Shown piece by piece: positions 8,751 through 16,833 of a stretch of DNA of 47,717 bases. The notes below the pieces were generated by a model. It had not been told where the DNA came from. It worked only from the letters and a program-made list of their open reading frames with translations, and searched no databases. The stretch is from positions 1 to 47,717 of the forward strand of contig JAJQEO010000016.1 in the NCBI GenBank assembly GCA_021201665.1. The letters are read 5' to 3'. Position 1 is the first letter of the stretch; each line of letters opens with the position of its first letter. A program made the translations under genes and the position numbers. Source of the DNA: Lachnospiraceae bacterium. GTDB lineage: Bacteria > Bacillota > Clostridia > Lachnospirales > Lachnospiraceae.

Positions 8751-9629
8751 ATGATAAAAAGCATGACAGGCTTCGGAAGATGTGAATATCTTTCGGGCAG
8801 CAGAAAATTTACGATAGAAATACGTTCGGTGAATCACCGATACTTCGATGTCAATATAAAAATGCCGAAGAAATTCAGTTTCTTTGAATCTGCTATTCGC
8901 GGCGAGGTAAAAAGCTTTGTCCAGAGGGGCAAGCTTGACCTGTTTGTAAATTATGAAGATTTCTCTCAGGAGACGGCGGCATTAAAATATAACGAAGATC
9001 TGGCCGCAGAATATCTGGACGGTTTTCGGCGGATGGCGGAGCATTTTCAGATCAGGGACGACATCACGGCTTCCGTTCTGGGGCGGTGCCCGGAGGTCTT
9101 TTCCATGGAGGAGCAGGATATTGATGAGGAGGAATTCTGGGCGGCTCTGCAGCATACGCTGCGGGAGGCCTGCTCAGAGCTGTCCGCTGCCCGTGAGAAG
9201 GAAGGAGAGGCGCTTAAGACCGATATTCTTGACAAACTAATGAAAATGGACGAAAATATAACTCTTGTTGAGCAGCGTTATCCACAGATCGTGGCCGAAT
9301 ACCGTCAGAAGCTCGAGGATAAGGTAAAGGAGCTGCTTGCTGACACGCAGATCGAGGAATCCCGCATTGCTTCTGAGGTAGTGATTTACTCGGACAAGAT
9401 CTGTACAGACGAGGAGACTGTGCGTCTGCGCAGCCACGTGTCGACCATGCGCGCGGAGCTTATCCGGGGCGGAGCAGTCGGGAGAAAGCTTGACTTCATC
9501 GCGCAGGAGATGAACCGTGAGGCCAACACCATTCTTTCCAAGGCGAATGATCTGGAGACCTCGAACATCGCGATCGACCTCAAGACAGACATTGAAAAGA
9601 TACGCGAGCAGATTCAGAACATTGAATGA
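8751..9629 (+). CDS. yicC: YicC/YloC family endoribonuclease
   Basis: The 292-aa protein starts with the family hallmark MIKSMTGFGR and carries the conserved IEIRSVNHRYFD near residue 25. The C-terminal DUF1732 part has GRKLDFIAQEMNREANTI followed by SKA. E. coli YicC and B. subtilis YloC are endoribonucleases. The start at 8751 (or 8748, ATGATG) follows AGGAAAGG; the longer frame from 8679 overlaps the promoter and is not used. The gene begins the clostridial order yicC-remA-gmk-rpoZ, and has a near-consensus promoter. Confidence 0.93.
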   Translation: MIKSMTGFGRCEYLSGSRKFTIEIRSVNHRYFDVNIKMPKKFSFFESAIRGEVKSFVQRGKLDLFVNYEDFSQETAALKYNEDLAAEYLDGFRRMAEHFQIRDDITASVLGRCPEVFSMEEQDIDEEEFWAALQHTLREACSELSAAREKEGEALKTDILDKLMKMDENITLVEQRYPQIVAEYRQKLEDKVKELLADTQIEESRIASEVVIYSDKICTDEETVRLRSHVSTMRAELIRGGAVGRKLDFIAQEMNREANTILSKANDLETSNIAIDLKTDIEKIREQIQNIE

Positions 9630-9806
9630 ATATTGAATATTCTGGATGAGAAAGCAAAACAATTCAGACGGCCCGGGTATACGGTTCATATCCGTGATGT
9701 ATGTGCAGGAATGTAAGAACATTTTTTTGCGCGAAATGGCAAATTTTTGGTTCTGGCCTGACCGGGTCATGGCCTGGCCGTTCAGAAAAAGGGAGATGAG
9801 AATACA

Positions 9807-10157
9807 ATGGCAGACCTGATCAATATTGGCTTTGGCAATCTGGTGAATGCGGAAAAGGTGATAGCCGTAGTGAATCCGGACGCGGCTCCGATTAAGCGTA
9901 TGGTGCAGAACGCCAAAGAGCAGCAGCATGTCATTGACGCGACGCAGGGCCGCCGGACAAAAGCAGTGATTGTCATGGAAACAGAGCAGATTGTGCTTTC
10001 CGCCGTGCAGCCGGATACCATTCTGCGGCGGCTGGCGGTTTCTGCCCAGACGAGGGCAAAAAAAGACCGGACGGCATCTGGGATGGCGGGTTGCCAGGAA
10101 GCGGAGAGTGATGACAGAATGCCTGAAGAACCGGCAGGTGTGGCTGGCGATGCCTGA
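9807..10157 (+). CDS. remA: RemA family extracellular matrix regulator (DUF370) with extended tail
   Basis: Small DNA-binding protein of the RemA/YlzA family, which in Bacillus activates biofilm matrix genes. The conserved core is present: MADLINIGFGN, RMVQNAKE, DATQGRRT, IVLSAVQP, about 85 residues. The protein is 116 aa, longer than the usual 85-90, and the extra C-terminal part is low-complexity. A 17-bp repeat (10119-10135 and 10150-10166, period 31) spans the end: the first copy is read as MPEEPA, while the second falls in another frame and supplies the TGA stop. GGGAGATGAG at 9790-9799 is the ribosome binding site. Confidence 0.92.
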   Translation: MADLINIGFGNLVNAEKVIAVVNPDAAPIKRMVQNAKEQQHVIDATQGRRTKAVIVMETEQIVLSAVQPDTILRRLAVSAQTRAKKDRTASGMAGCQEAESDDRMPEEPAGVAGDA

Positions 10158-10220
10158 AGAACCGGCGCGGAGCATGCGGAATGCCTGCCGAATATTCCAG
10201 AACGAAGGGAGACAGACTTA

Positions 10221-10883
10221 ATGGACAGAAAGGGAATTCTGATCGTGGTATCTGGCTATTCCGGGGTAGGAAAAGGCACCTTGATGAAGAAGCTGATCGA
10301 ACGTTATGAACACCAGTACGCGCTGTCCGTCTCGGTTACAACGAGAAAACCGAGAGAAGGAGAGGCGGAAGGACGGGAGTATTTTTTTAGGACATGGGAG
10401 GAGTTCGAGGGGCTGATTGCCCGCGATGAATTGCTTGAACATGCGGTGTTTTGCGACAATTATTATGGTACGCCCAGAAAATATGTAGAGGAACAGCTGC
10501 TTAAGGGGCGTGATGTGCTCCTGGAAATTGAGCAGAAGGGAGCCCGCCAGATTAAGGAAAAGGTCCCGGACGCGGTGCTGGTATTTGTGATGCCTCCCGA
10601 TGCCGCAACCCTGGAGAAAAGGCTCCGCGGAAGAGGAACAGAGCCGGAGGAAGTGATCCGGCAGAGACTTCTGAAAGCAGTCGAGGAGTCAAAATATGTG
10701 GAAAACTATGAGTATATGATTGTAAATGAAGACATTGACCGTGCGGTAGAGGAATTACACCAGCTTGTTGAGAGTCAGCATAAGGAGCTGGATCGGAATC
10801 TTGTGTTTGTCCGCAAGGTTCAGGCGGATCTGAAGGATCTGGTCGCAAGTGCATACCCGGACGGGGAAAAGAAAGGAGAATAA
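10221..10883 (+). CDS. gmk: Guanylate kinase
   Basis: Phosphorylates GMP to GDP with ATP. The 220-aa protein has the P-loop SGYSGVGKGT (residues 11-20), the GMP-binding SVSVTTRKPREGE and GREYFF, and the lid RLRGRGTEPEEVI. The start at 10221 has AAGGGAGA upstream. It sits between remA and rpoZ with a 3-nt gap to rpoZ, so gmk and rpoZ are surely co-transcribed. Confidence 0.96.
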   Translation: MDRKGILIVVSGYSGVGKGTLMKKLIERYEHQYALSVSVTTRKPREGEAEGREYFFRTWEEFEGLIARDELLEHAVFCDNYYGTPRKYVEEQLLKGRDVLLEIEQKGARQIKEKVPDAVLVFVMPPDAATLEKRLRGRGTEPEEVIRQRLLKAVEESKYVENYEYMIVNEDIDRAVEELHQLVESQHKELDRNLVFVRKVQADLKDLVASAYPDGEKKGE

Positions 10884-10886
10884 ATT

Positions 10887-11240
10887 ATGCTGCATCCATC
10901 ATATTCAGATTTAATGAAGGTTGTTAACAAGGACGTGGAAGAGGGCGATACCCCGGTAGTCAACAGCCGGTATTCCATCGTGATGGCGACCGCCAAGCGT
11001 GCGCGCCAGATTGTCGCGCGCCAGACCAGGGGCGGGGAGGAAATGAGGCATTTAGCTGTTTCCAAACCGCTGTCAAAGGCAGTGAACGAGCTTTATACCG
11101 GACAGCTCCGTATTTTGCCGGGAGAAGAAGAGGCTTCAGATGCCGGAAAGGAAGCTCCTGTCCTGACATTGGAGGAAGCTGCGGATATGGACGGGGCGGC
11201 CGGAGAAAATCTGCCGCAGGCTGATTCGCTCACAGAGTGA
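10887..11240 (+). CDS. rpoZ: DNA-directed RNA polymerase omega subunit
   Basis: The 117-aa protein contains the omega fold: MLHPSYSDLMK, SRYSIVMATAKRARQI (about 27-42) and KPLSKAVNELYTG. Omega assists assembly of RNA polymerase through the beta' subunit. After residue 80 there is an acidic, Ala/Glu-rich tail beyond the usual length. AAAGGAGAA lies just before the start. It overlaps the next reading frame only if that gene began at the GTG at 11237. Confidence 0.95.
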   Translation: MLHPSYSDLMKVVNKDVEEGDTPVVNSRYSIVMATAKRARQIVARQTRGGEEMRHLAVSKPLSKAVNELYTGQLRILPGEEEASDAGKEAPVLTLEEAADMDGAAGENLPQADSLTE

Positions 11241-11254
11241 CAGGAGGAACTGTT

Positions 11255-12265
11255 TTGAAAAAGGTAAAGGAGTTTAGCATAAGCTATATCTTCCTTTCGT
11301 TTCTGTACGTGGCGATCGGAATTGTCCTTGTGATATGGCCTGGGATGTCAATCCAGCTGATCGGCAGAGGCCTTGGCATCATTATGCTTGTGGTCGGAGC
11401 CACGTTCGGGGTGATTTATTTTACCAGAGATAAACGGCGGGAAGGTTATCTTCAGATGGAGCTCGTGGTGGGGATTATCTGCCTGTCCCTTGGAGTGTTT
11501 ATTTTGCTGACCCCTGACTTTATGCGGATGGTGCTGCCGTTCGCTATGGCAACCGTCCTGCTGGTGGGCGCGATTGTCAAGATACAGACTGCGGTCAGTA
11601 TGAAACGGCTCTTTGTCAGGAAATGGTTTCTGGGTCTGATTGCCGCCCTGATTATTATCGGTCTTGGCATCTTCCTGCTGGTCTTTCCGTTTCCGAAGGA
11701 TTGGCAGATGCTGCTTTATATCGGCATCTGTCTGATATTGGACGGTATGACCAACCTGCTCGGCCTGCTTTGCATCCGGCTGCGCACGCGGAAGCTCGAA
11801 AAAATGCAGAAGAAAAATCCAGGTACGGATGTGAAGGCGCTTATTGAGCAGGAAAGGGCGGACGCAGAAGCCGCGAAGGCGGATAAAAAGGCCAAAAAAC
11901 AGGCGAAAAAAAGGCAGGCGAACGAAGAAGTCGTAGTCGAGAGCACTGATGTGATGCCGGATGTACAGGATGAGACAAGTCCCGCGCAGGAAGCGGTTCC
12001 GGATGTACAGGATGAGAAAGGTCCCGCGCAGGAAGTGGTTCCGGCAGGATGGAAACGGAGCACTTCGGCAGATGAGAAGCAGGCAGGCCGGACGCAGAGC
12101 ACTTCGGCAGATGAGAAGCAGGCAGGCCGGACGCAGAGCGCTTCGGCAGATGAGAAGCAGGCAGGCCGGATGGAAGATCCTTTGGTGATCACGAACCTGA
12201 CAAAGGGAATACAGGCAGACGAAAAACAGGCTGATAAAGCCTCATCGGATGGAGGCGAGTCATGA
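11255..12265 (+). CDS. DUF308/HdeD-like membrane protein with repetitive cytoplasmic tail
   Basis: The 336-aa protein has six hydrophobic segments in residues 7-180, in pairs typical of HdeD/DUF308 proteins, then a Lys/Ala-rich stretch and a hydrophilic tail. The tail holds two tandem arrays: two copies of a 14-aa VPDVQDE-type unit and three of a 13-aa STSADEKQAGRTQ unit. TTG at 11255 is chosen as start because AGGAGG at 11242-11247 is 7 nt upstream; the in-frame GTG at 11237 lies before that site. It sits between rpoZ and rimO, where related genomes usually have none, and is coupled to rimO by ATGA. E. coli HdeD aids acid resistance; the function here is unknown. Confidence 0.8.
   Translation: MKKVKEFSISYIFLSFLYVAIGIVLVIWPGMSIQLIGRGLGIIMLVVGATFGVIYFTRDKRREGYLQMELVVGIICLSLGVFILLTPDFMRMVLPFAMATVLLVGAIVKIQTAVSMKRLFVRKWFLGLIAALIIIGLGIFLLVFPFPKDWQMLLYIGICLILDGMTNLLGLLCIRLRTRKLEKMQKKNPGTDVKALIEQERADAEAAKADKKAKKQAKKRQANEEVVVESTDVMPDVQDETSPAQEAVPDVQDEKGPAQEVVPAGWKRSTSADEKQAGRTQSTSADEKQAGRTQSASADEKQAGRMEDPLVITNLTKGIQADEKQADKASSDGGES
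11950..12050 (+). repeat. 42-bp in-frame tandem repeat, two copies
   Basis: Encodes two VPDVQDE..PAQE units in the tail of the HdeD-like protein. The second unit carries a few substitutions. Confidence 0.75.
12059..12170 (+). repeat. 39-bp in-frame tandem repeat, nearly three copies
   Basis: Units start at 12059, 12098 and 12137 and are almost identical (one transition, ACTTCG to GCTTCG). The near-identity points to recent expansion. Each unit encodes 13 residues, so copy-number change would not disturb the frame or the coupling to rimO. Confidence 0.9.
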
Positions 12266-13839
12266 AGGTTCTGTTTGTCTCACTTGGATGTGATAAAAAC
12301 CTGGTCGATTCGGAGGAAATGCTGGGACTGCTGCTGGCGCATGGATATTCCTTTACAGATGACGCTGCCGAGGCAGATATTATTGTGGTGAACACCTGCT
12401 GTTTCATCAATGACGCGAAGGATGAAAGTGTCCAGACGATTTTGGAGATGACGGAATACCGAAAGGCAGGCAGCTGTAAGGCTTTGCTGGTGACCGGCTG
12501 CATGGCGCAGCGCTATCGCCAGGAAATCCTGGATGAGCTTCCGGAAGTGGATGCCCTGCTGGGGACGACTACTTATGAAAAAATCATTCCGGCGATTGAA
12601 AAAGCATTGTCCGGGGAACGCAGCATGGGAGTTGAGCCCCTGACAGACGCGAAGAGCGGCGGCAGCCGCCGCATCGCAGGAAAAAGTAAAGACCCATATA
12701 TAGCCGGTGCTGAATATCGTTCTGATGCTTCATGTATAGCCGGTGACGGGAAATCCCAGAAGGTGTCAGATATGACCGGTGACGGGAAACCCCAGAAGGT
12801 GTCAGATATAGCCGGTGGCGGATATTCCCGGAGTGCGTCAGATGAGCCGGGAAAGCGCGTCGTGACGACGGGCGGTCATTATGCGTACCTGAAAATCGCG
12901 GAAGGATGCGACAAGCATTGTACCTACTGCATCATTCCAAAGCTGCGCGGCTCTTACCGCAGCGTACCGATGGAGCAGTTGGTCGCCCAGGCAGAGAATC
13001 TGGCCTCGCAGGGCGTGAAGGAACTGATCCTTGTCGCTCAGGAGACCACAGTTTATGGTGTAGACTTGTACGGTTACAAATGCCTGCATCTTTTGCTGGA
13101 GGCACTTTGTAAAATAGAGGGACTTCGCTGGATCCGGATTTTATATTGCTATCCGGAAGAAATTTATGACGAACTGATTGAGACAATCCGGCGGGAGCCG
13201 AAAATCTGTCATTATCTGGATCTGCCCATCCAGCATGCAAGCGATGCAGTACTGAAGCGTATGGGAAGACGCACGACCCGCGCCGACCTGACTGCAATGA
13301 TAGAGAAGCTCCGGGAGTGCATTCCGGATATTGTGCTGCGTACGACCCTGATTGCAGGATTTCCCGGTGAGACCAGGGAGCAGCACGAGGAAGTGATGGA
13401 CTTCATCAATGAGATTGAGTTTGATCATCTGGGCGTGTTTGCATATTCGCAGGAGGAAGATACCCCGGCGGCATCCATGTCTGATCAGATTGACGAGGAG
13501 ACAAAGCAACTCTGGCGGGACGAACTGATGGAGCTGCAGCAGGAGATTGCCTTTGACCGCACTGAGAAAATGGTCGGGCGCACGGTGCTTGCGATGATTG
13601 AGGGAGAACTGCCCGGGGAGGAAGACGTTCAATTGCCAGAATCCGATAGAGAATCTGACAGTGAAAAACTTTCTCATGTATATGCCGCACGCACATATGG
13701 CGACGCGCCGGATGTGGATGGTTTACTTTTTATCCGCACATTAGAAATCCTGATGTCGGGAGACTTTGCCCGGGTGCGGATTACCGGGGCGCGGGAATAT
13801 GATTTGATTGGAGAGATCGCAGATGAATTTACCGAATAA
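12262..13839 (+). CDS. rimO: Ribosomal protein S12 methylthiotransferase RimO with expanded linker
   Basis: Radical-SAM enzyme that adds a methylthio group to the conserved Asp of ribosomal protein S12. The UPF0004 domain has Cys10, Cys46 and Cys80 for one cluster, the radical-SAM domain has Cys216-x3-Cys220-x2-Cys223, and a C-terminal TRAM domain follows. At 525 aa it is about 80 residues longer than usual. Most of the excess is residues 127-198 between the first two domains, including three 36-bp units (GDGK-QKVSD). A second small insert lies near residues 452-472 inside TRAM. The catalytic parts look intact. The start overlaps the preceding stop as ATGA. Confidence 0.93.
   Translation: MKVLFVSLGCDKNLVDSEEMLGLLLAHGYSFTDDAAEADIIVVNTCCFINDAKDESVQTILEMTEYRKAGSCKALLVTGCMAQRYRQEILDELPEVDALLGTTTYEKIIPAIEKALSGERSMGVEPLTDAKSGGSRRIAGKSKDPYIAGAEYRSDASCIAGDGKSQKVSDMTGDGKPQKVSDIAGGGYSRSASDEPGKRVVTTGGHYAYLKIAEGCDKHCTYCIIPKLRGSYRSVPMEQLVAQAENLASQGVKELILVAQETTVYGVDLYGYKCLHLLLEALCKIEGLRWIRILYCYPEEIYDELIETIRREPKICHYLDLPIQHASDAVLKRMGRRTTRADLTAMIEKLRECIPDIVLRTTLIAGFPGETREQHEEVMDFINEIEFDHLGVFAYSQEEDTPAASMSDQIDEETKQLWRDELMELQQEIAFDRTEKMVGRTVLAMIEGELPGEEDVQLPESDRESDSEKLSHVYAARTYGDAPDVDGLLFIRTLEILMSGDFARVRITGAREYDLIGEIADEFTE
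12740..12848 (+). repeat. 36-bp in-frame tandem repeat inside rimO
   Basis: Units start at 12740, 12776 and 12812, and a diverged one before them at about 12704. They encode 12-residue units ending in SD, in the linker between the UPF0004 and radical-SAM domains. The second unit is almost identical to the first. Confidence 0.85.
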
Positions 13840-14359
13840 ACTGACAATGCTCCGTGTGTGCCTGGTGCCGGTATTTGTTGTACTGATGCTGGCAGAGGGC
13901 ATTCCTTATGGAAATATCTGGGCCGGAGTGCTTTTTATCGCGGCGAGTCTGACCGACACGCTGGACGGCTATCTGGCCAGGAAAAATAACATGATCACAG
14001 ACTTTGGGAAATTTATGGATCCGATCGCGGACAAGCTTCTCGTCAGTTCGGCGATGATCTGTCTGGTCGCGCAGGAAAAGCTGGCAGCCTGGATGGTCAT
14101 CATCATCATCGGGCGTGAATTCATTATCAGCGGCTTCCGCCTGGTAGCGTCTGACAAGGGAACCGTGATCGCCGCCAGCTATTGGGGCAAGTTCAAGACC
14201 GTTTTTCAGATGATCATGATTATAATGCTGATCTATGATTTCGGTACGGTGTGGAATAATCTGGCACTGGCAGTGACCTGGATCGCCCTCGTGCTGACGG
14301 TGGTTTCCCTGATTGATTATCTCAGGAAAAACTGGAGCATCATGGATGGACAGATGTAA
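13823..14359 (+). CDS. pgsA: CDP-diacylglycerol-glycerol-3-phosphate 3-phosphatidyltransferase
   Basis: Makes phosphatidylglycerol phosphate from CDP-diacylglycerol and glycerol 3-phosphate in the membrane. The 178-aa protein has four or more membrane segments and the CDP-alcohol phosphotransferase motif, seen as DTLDGYLARKNNMITDFGKF then MDPIADK (residues 38-64). The start at 13823 is taken because GGAGAG lies 8 nt upstream; it overlaps the end of rimO by 17 nt. It ends the yicC-to-pgsA run and is followed by a bidirectional terminator. Confidence 0.95.
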   Translation: MNLPNKLTMLRVCLVPVFVVLMLAEGIPYGNIWAGVLFIAASLTDTLDGYLARKNNMITDFGKFMDPIADKLLVSSAMICLVAQEKLAAWMVIIIIGREFIISGFRLVASDKGTVIAASYWGKFKTVFQMIMIIMLIYDFGTVWNNLALAVTWIALVLTVVSLIDYLRKNWSIMDGQM

Positions 14360-14414
14360 GAAGCTGCGTTCTGATATTTTATGCATTTTTTACTGCCTGG
14401 TGCCATCCTTTACT

Positions 14415-14460
14415 GCCTGATACGCGAATCGCAAACTTGAAAAGTCCTGATGCGGCTCGA
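14415..14460 (+). repeat. Dispersed repeat element, copy B
   Basis: GCCTGATACGCGAATCGCAA followed by an A-rich link and TGCGGCTCG, matching copy A at 8561-8606 with few changes. Just before it, the 11-mer TTTACTGCCTG occurs twice in 14387-14420. Confidence 0.65.
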
Positions 14461-14490
14461 AAAGCAAAGAACAAACTTATACGAACGAAA

Positions 14491-14527
14491 ACGGATAGGG
14501 GAATGTTTCTCTCCCCTATCCGTTTTT
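14491..14527. terminator. Bidirectional intrinsic terminator between pgsA and argG
   Basis: ACGGATAGGGGA (14491-14502), 9-nt loop, TCCCCTATCCGT (14512-14523), followed by TTTTT on the plus strand. On the minus strand the hairpin is followed by TTTTCG, so it can also end argG transcripts. Confidence 0.9.
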
Positions 14528-14552
14528 CAATGAAAGCTGTGCAGTTCCGACT

Positions 14553-15776
14553 TTATTTCTTGTTTTCCAGCTCCGCCTTCTTCATTGCACGCACCTTCAG
14601 CGGCAGCCCGAACAGGGTGATGAATCCGCTCGCGTCGTGGTGGTCGTAAAGATCGCCGGTCGTGAAGGAAGCCAGAGATTCATTGTACAGAGAGTATGGG
14701 GAGGTCGTTCCGGCCTTGATGATGTTGCCCTTGTAAAGCTTAAATTTCACCTCGCCGGTTACGTCCTTCTGCGTTACATCGACGAATGCCTGAATCGCCT
14801 CGCGCAGCGGCGTGAACCACTTGCCCTCATAGACAACCTGCGCGAACTGGCTGCCCAGCTTTTTCTTGGTCTCGAGCGTATCGCGGTCGAGGATCAGCTC
14901 TTCAAGCTGCTCATGGGCCGCCATCAGGATCGTGCCGCCAGGGGTTTCGTAGACGCCGCGGGACTTCATGCCGACTACGCGGTTCTCCACGATATCCACA
15001 ATACCGATGCCGTGCTTGCCGCCCAGCGCGTTCAGCTCGGTGATGATCTCGGACACCTTCATTTCGCGCCCATTTAAAGTCTTCGGGATGCCTGCCTCAA
15101 AGGTCATGGTCACATATTCCCCCTGATCCGGGGCTTTTTCCGGCGTTACACCGAGTACCAGCATGTGGTCGTAGTTCGGCTCATTAGCCGGATCTTCGAG
15201 CTCCAGACCTTCGTGGCTGATGTGCCAGAGGTTGCGGTCACGGCTGTAGCTCGAATCCTGTGAAAACGGGAGATGGATGCCGTGCTGCTCACAGTAGGCA
15301 ATCTCATCCTCGCGGGACTGCATGGTCCACACATCTGTCATCCTCCACGGAGCGATGATTTTGATATCCGGGGCAAGAGCCTTGATCCCCAGCTCAAAAC
15401 GGATCTGGTCATTTCCCTTGCCGGTTGCACCGTGGCAGATCGCTACCGCGTTTTCCTTGCGCGCTATCTCGACCAGCTTTTTTGCGATTGCCGGACGCGC
15501 CATCGAGGTGCCGAGCAGATATTTGTGTTCATACACAGCGCCTGCCTTTACGCAGGGCATGATGAAATCATCACAGAATTCATCGACGATATTTTCAATA
15601 TATAATTTGGAAGCACCGGAGAGCTTCGCACGCTCGTCAAGACCGTCCAGTTCGTTCCCCTGGCCGACGTCGATGCAGCAGCATACCACGTCGTAATCAA
15701 AATTTTCCTTCAGCCACGGGATGATCGCAGTCGTGTCAAGCCCGCCTGAATACGCCAGAACTACTTTTTCTTTCAT
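14553..15776 (-). CDS. argG: Argininosuccinate synthase
   Basis: Condenses citrulline and aspartate using ATP, the seventh step of arginine synthesis. The 407-aa protein has the N-type ATP pyrophosphatase loop [10 protein letters not shown] (residues 8-17), and the family stretches [20 protein letters not shown] and [17 protein letters not shown], given here only as landmarks. GGAGGAGG lies just before the start. It is monocistronic; argH is not adjacent. The leader upstream contains a 39-bp tandem repeat, and I could not place a good promoter. Confidence 0.97.
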   Translation of the reverse strand: MKEKVVLAYSGGLDTTAIIPWLKENFDYDVVCCCIDVGQGNELDGLDERAKLSGASKLYIENIVDEFCDDFIMPCVKAGAVYEHKYLLGTSMARPAIAKKLVEIARKENAVAICHGATGKGNDQIRFELGIKALAPDIKIIAPWRMTDVWTMQSREDEIAYCEQHGIHLPFSQDSSYSRDRNLWHISHEGLELEDPANEPNYDHMLVLGVTPEKAPDQGEYVTMTFEAGIPKTLNGREMKVSEIITELNALGGKHGIGIVDIVENRVVGMKSRGVYETPGGTILMAAHEQLEELILDRDTLETKKKLGSQFAQVVYEGKWFTPLREAIQAFVDVTQKDVTGEVKFKLYKGNIIKAGTTSPYSLYNESLASFTTGDLYDHHDASGFITLFGLPLKVRAMKKAELENKK

Positions 15777-16044
15777 AAGATTTTCCTCCTCCGTTATTTA
15801 TTGTAAACGACGAGAACCGCCGTTTTACTTTGAAACCGTTTTCCGCGCACCTTGATTCGCGCTTACTTAGGAAACTGTTTCTCACGCATCTGGATTCACG
15901 CTTACTTAGGAAACTGTTTCCACGCATCTGGATTTTCACTGTGCTTTGTCAAATATAACGCAACTGCTCCGATTATGCAAGCGAGAATTGCGTTGAAACC
16001 CACGCTGCGAGGCGAGGAGAGAACGAGCGGCGCATTATGGCTAT
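15777..16044 (-). repeat. argG leader region with 39-bp tandem repeat
   Basis: Units start at 15832, 15871 and 15910 (last one partial, to about 15938). On the minus strand they would read through as a 13-residue repeat, but there is no convincing start. No terminator or known riboswitch was recognised. A TTGACA on the minus strand (TGTCAA 15947-15952) lacks a matching -10. Confidence 0.75.
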
Positions 16045-16665
16045 TCAGGAAAGCGAACTATCATCGGAAACAGGGTGAAGACGGATATCCATCAGATCAT
16101 CGAAGCGGATGCTCTGCTGCAGTTCGCCCTTTTCCGTCATTTCGCCGGTGTTTATTTTAATCGAGTGGAATATCGTGTCGAGCTCCGAAACTGTGCCGGT
16201 CAGACTGATATAATAGCCGGTTTCCTCATCGGATGAGTCGGGCTCAAAGTACAGAACGGTGACTTTCATGCCTTTCCTGACCTGCAGAAGCTTCCCGGAG
16301 AGGATGGCGGATTCTTCTTCGGACAGAGCAGCTCTGGTGGTGCGGAGCAATCTGCCGGTTTCTTCGAAGAGGCGGTCACTGTGTCCTCTCAGAGCAGCGA
16401 AAGGCGCAAATATTTTGGCGCGATCCTGCAGGGACATTTTCGGGTGCTTCCGGTAGATGGATGGATCGGCCGGCCAGGAACGGTGGATGATGTCCTTATA
16501 TTTTATTTCTGCCTCGGTCGAGGGATAGTCCTTTGCTGTGGATGATTCCTCTGTCGGAGAAAATCCCTTTGCCTGAGAATCAGTTTTTGCCGTTGAAAGT
16601 TTCTCTGTCTCTGAAGCTGTTTTTATCGTTGAAAGTTTCTCTGTCTCTGAATCTGTTTTTGCCAT
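16045..16665 (-). CDS. YolD-like family protein with repetitive N-terminus
   Basis: The C-terminal two thirds (from about residue 75 to 200) resemble YolD-like proteins: MSLQDRAKIFAPFAAL, then RLLRTTRAALSEEE, and a small beta barrel ending RFDDLMDIRL. In Firmicutes these proteins are encoded next to Y-family polymerases of the UvrX/YqjW type; their role in translesion synthesis is not fully known. Residues 1-45 are Ser/Thr/Glu-rich 12-residue tandem units (SETEKLST). The only clean start is ATG 16665, with GAGGG 9 nt upstream; a stronger AGGAGG lies about 24 nt upstream, too far to serve this ATG. It lies 168 nt downstream of the polymerase gene. Confidence 0.78.
   Translation of the reverse strand: MAKTDSETEKLSTIKTASETEKLSTAKTDSQAKGFSPTEESSTAKDYPSTEAEIKYKDIIHRSWPADPSIYRKHPKMSLQDRAKIFAPFAALRGHSDRLFEETGRLLRTTRAALSEEESAILSGKLLQVRKGMKVTVLYFEPDSSDEETGYYISLTGTVSELDTIFHSIKINTGEMTEKGELQQSIRFDDLMDIRLHPVSDDSSLS
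16565..16665 (-). repeat. 36-bp in-frame tandem repeat at the N-terminus of the YolD-like gene
   Basis: Three units, the first two nearly identical (GAAAGTTTCTCTGTCTCTGA on the plus strand occurs twice, 36 bp apart). The unit relic extends upstream of the ATG. Confidence 0.85.
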
Positions 16666-16770
16666 TGAAAATCCCTCTGCTTTTGAAAACCTCCTGATAT
16701 GGTGAATCTACCTTCTGGCGATTTTAGATGACGGCTTTATTCCAGCGAAGCAACGAGCCAAGTAGCCGGA

Positions 16771-16810
16771 GCCATAAGGTATCCACCGGCAAGCCGGTTC
16801 TCCTTACGGC
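16771..16810. other. Long hairpin between the Y-family polymerase and YolD-like genes
   Basis: Outer arms GCCATAAGG (16771-16779) and CCTTACGGC (16802-16810) pair with one mismatch; an inner stem ACCGG-CAAG-CCGGT (16785-16798) has a tetraloop. No T-tract follows on the minus strand, so it is more likely an intercistronic processing or stability element than a terminator. Confidence 0.5.
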
Positions 16811-16833
16811 ATAGCTTGCATGGATATTTGACT

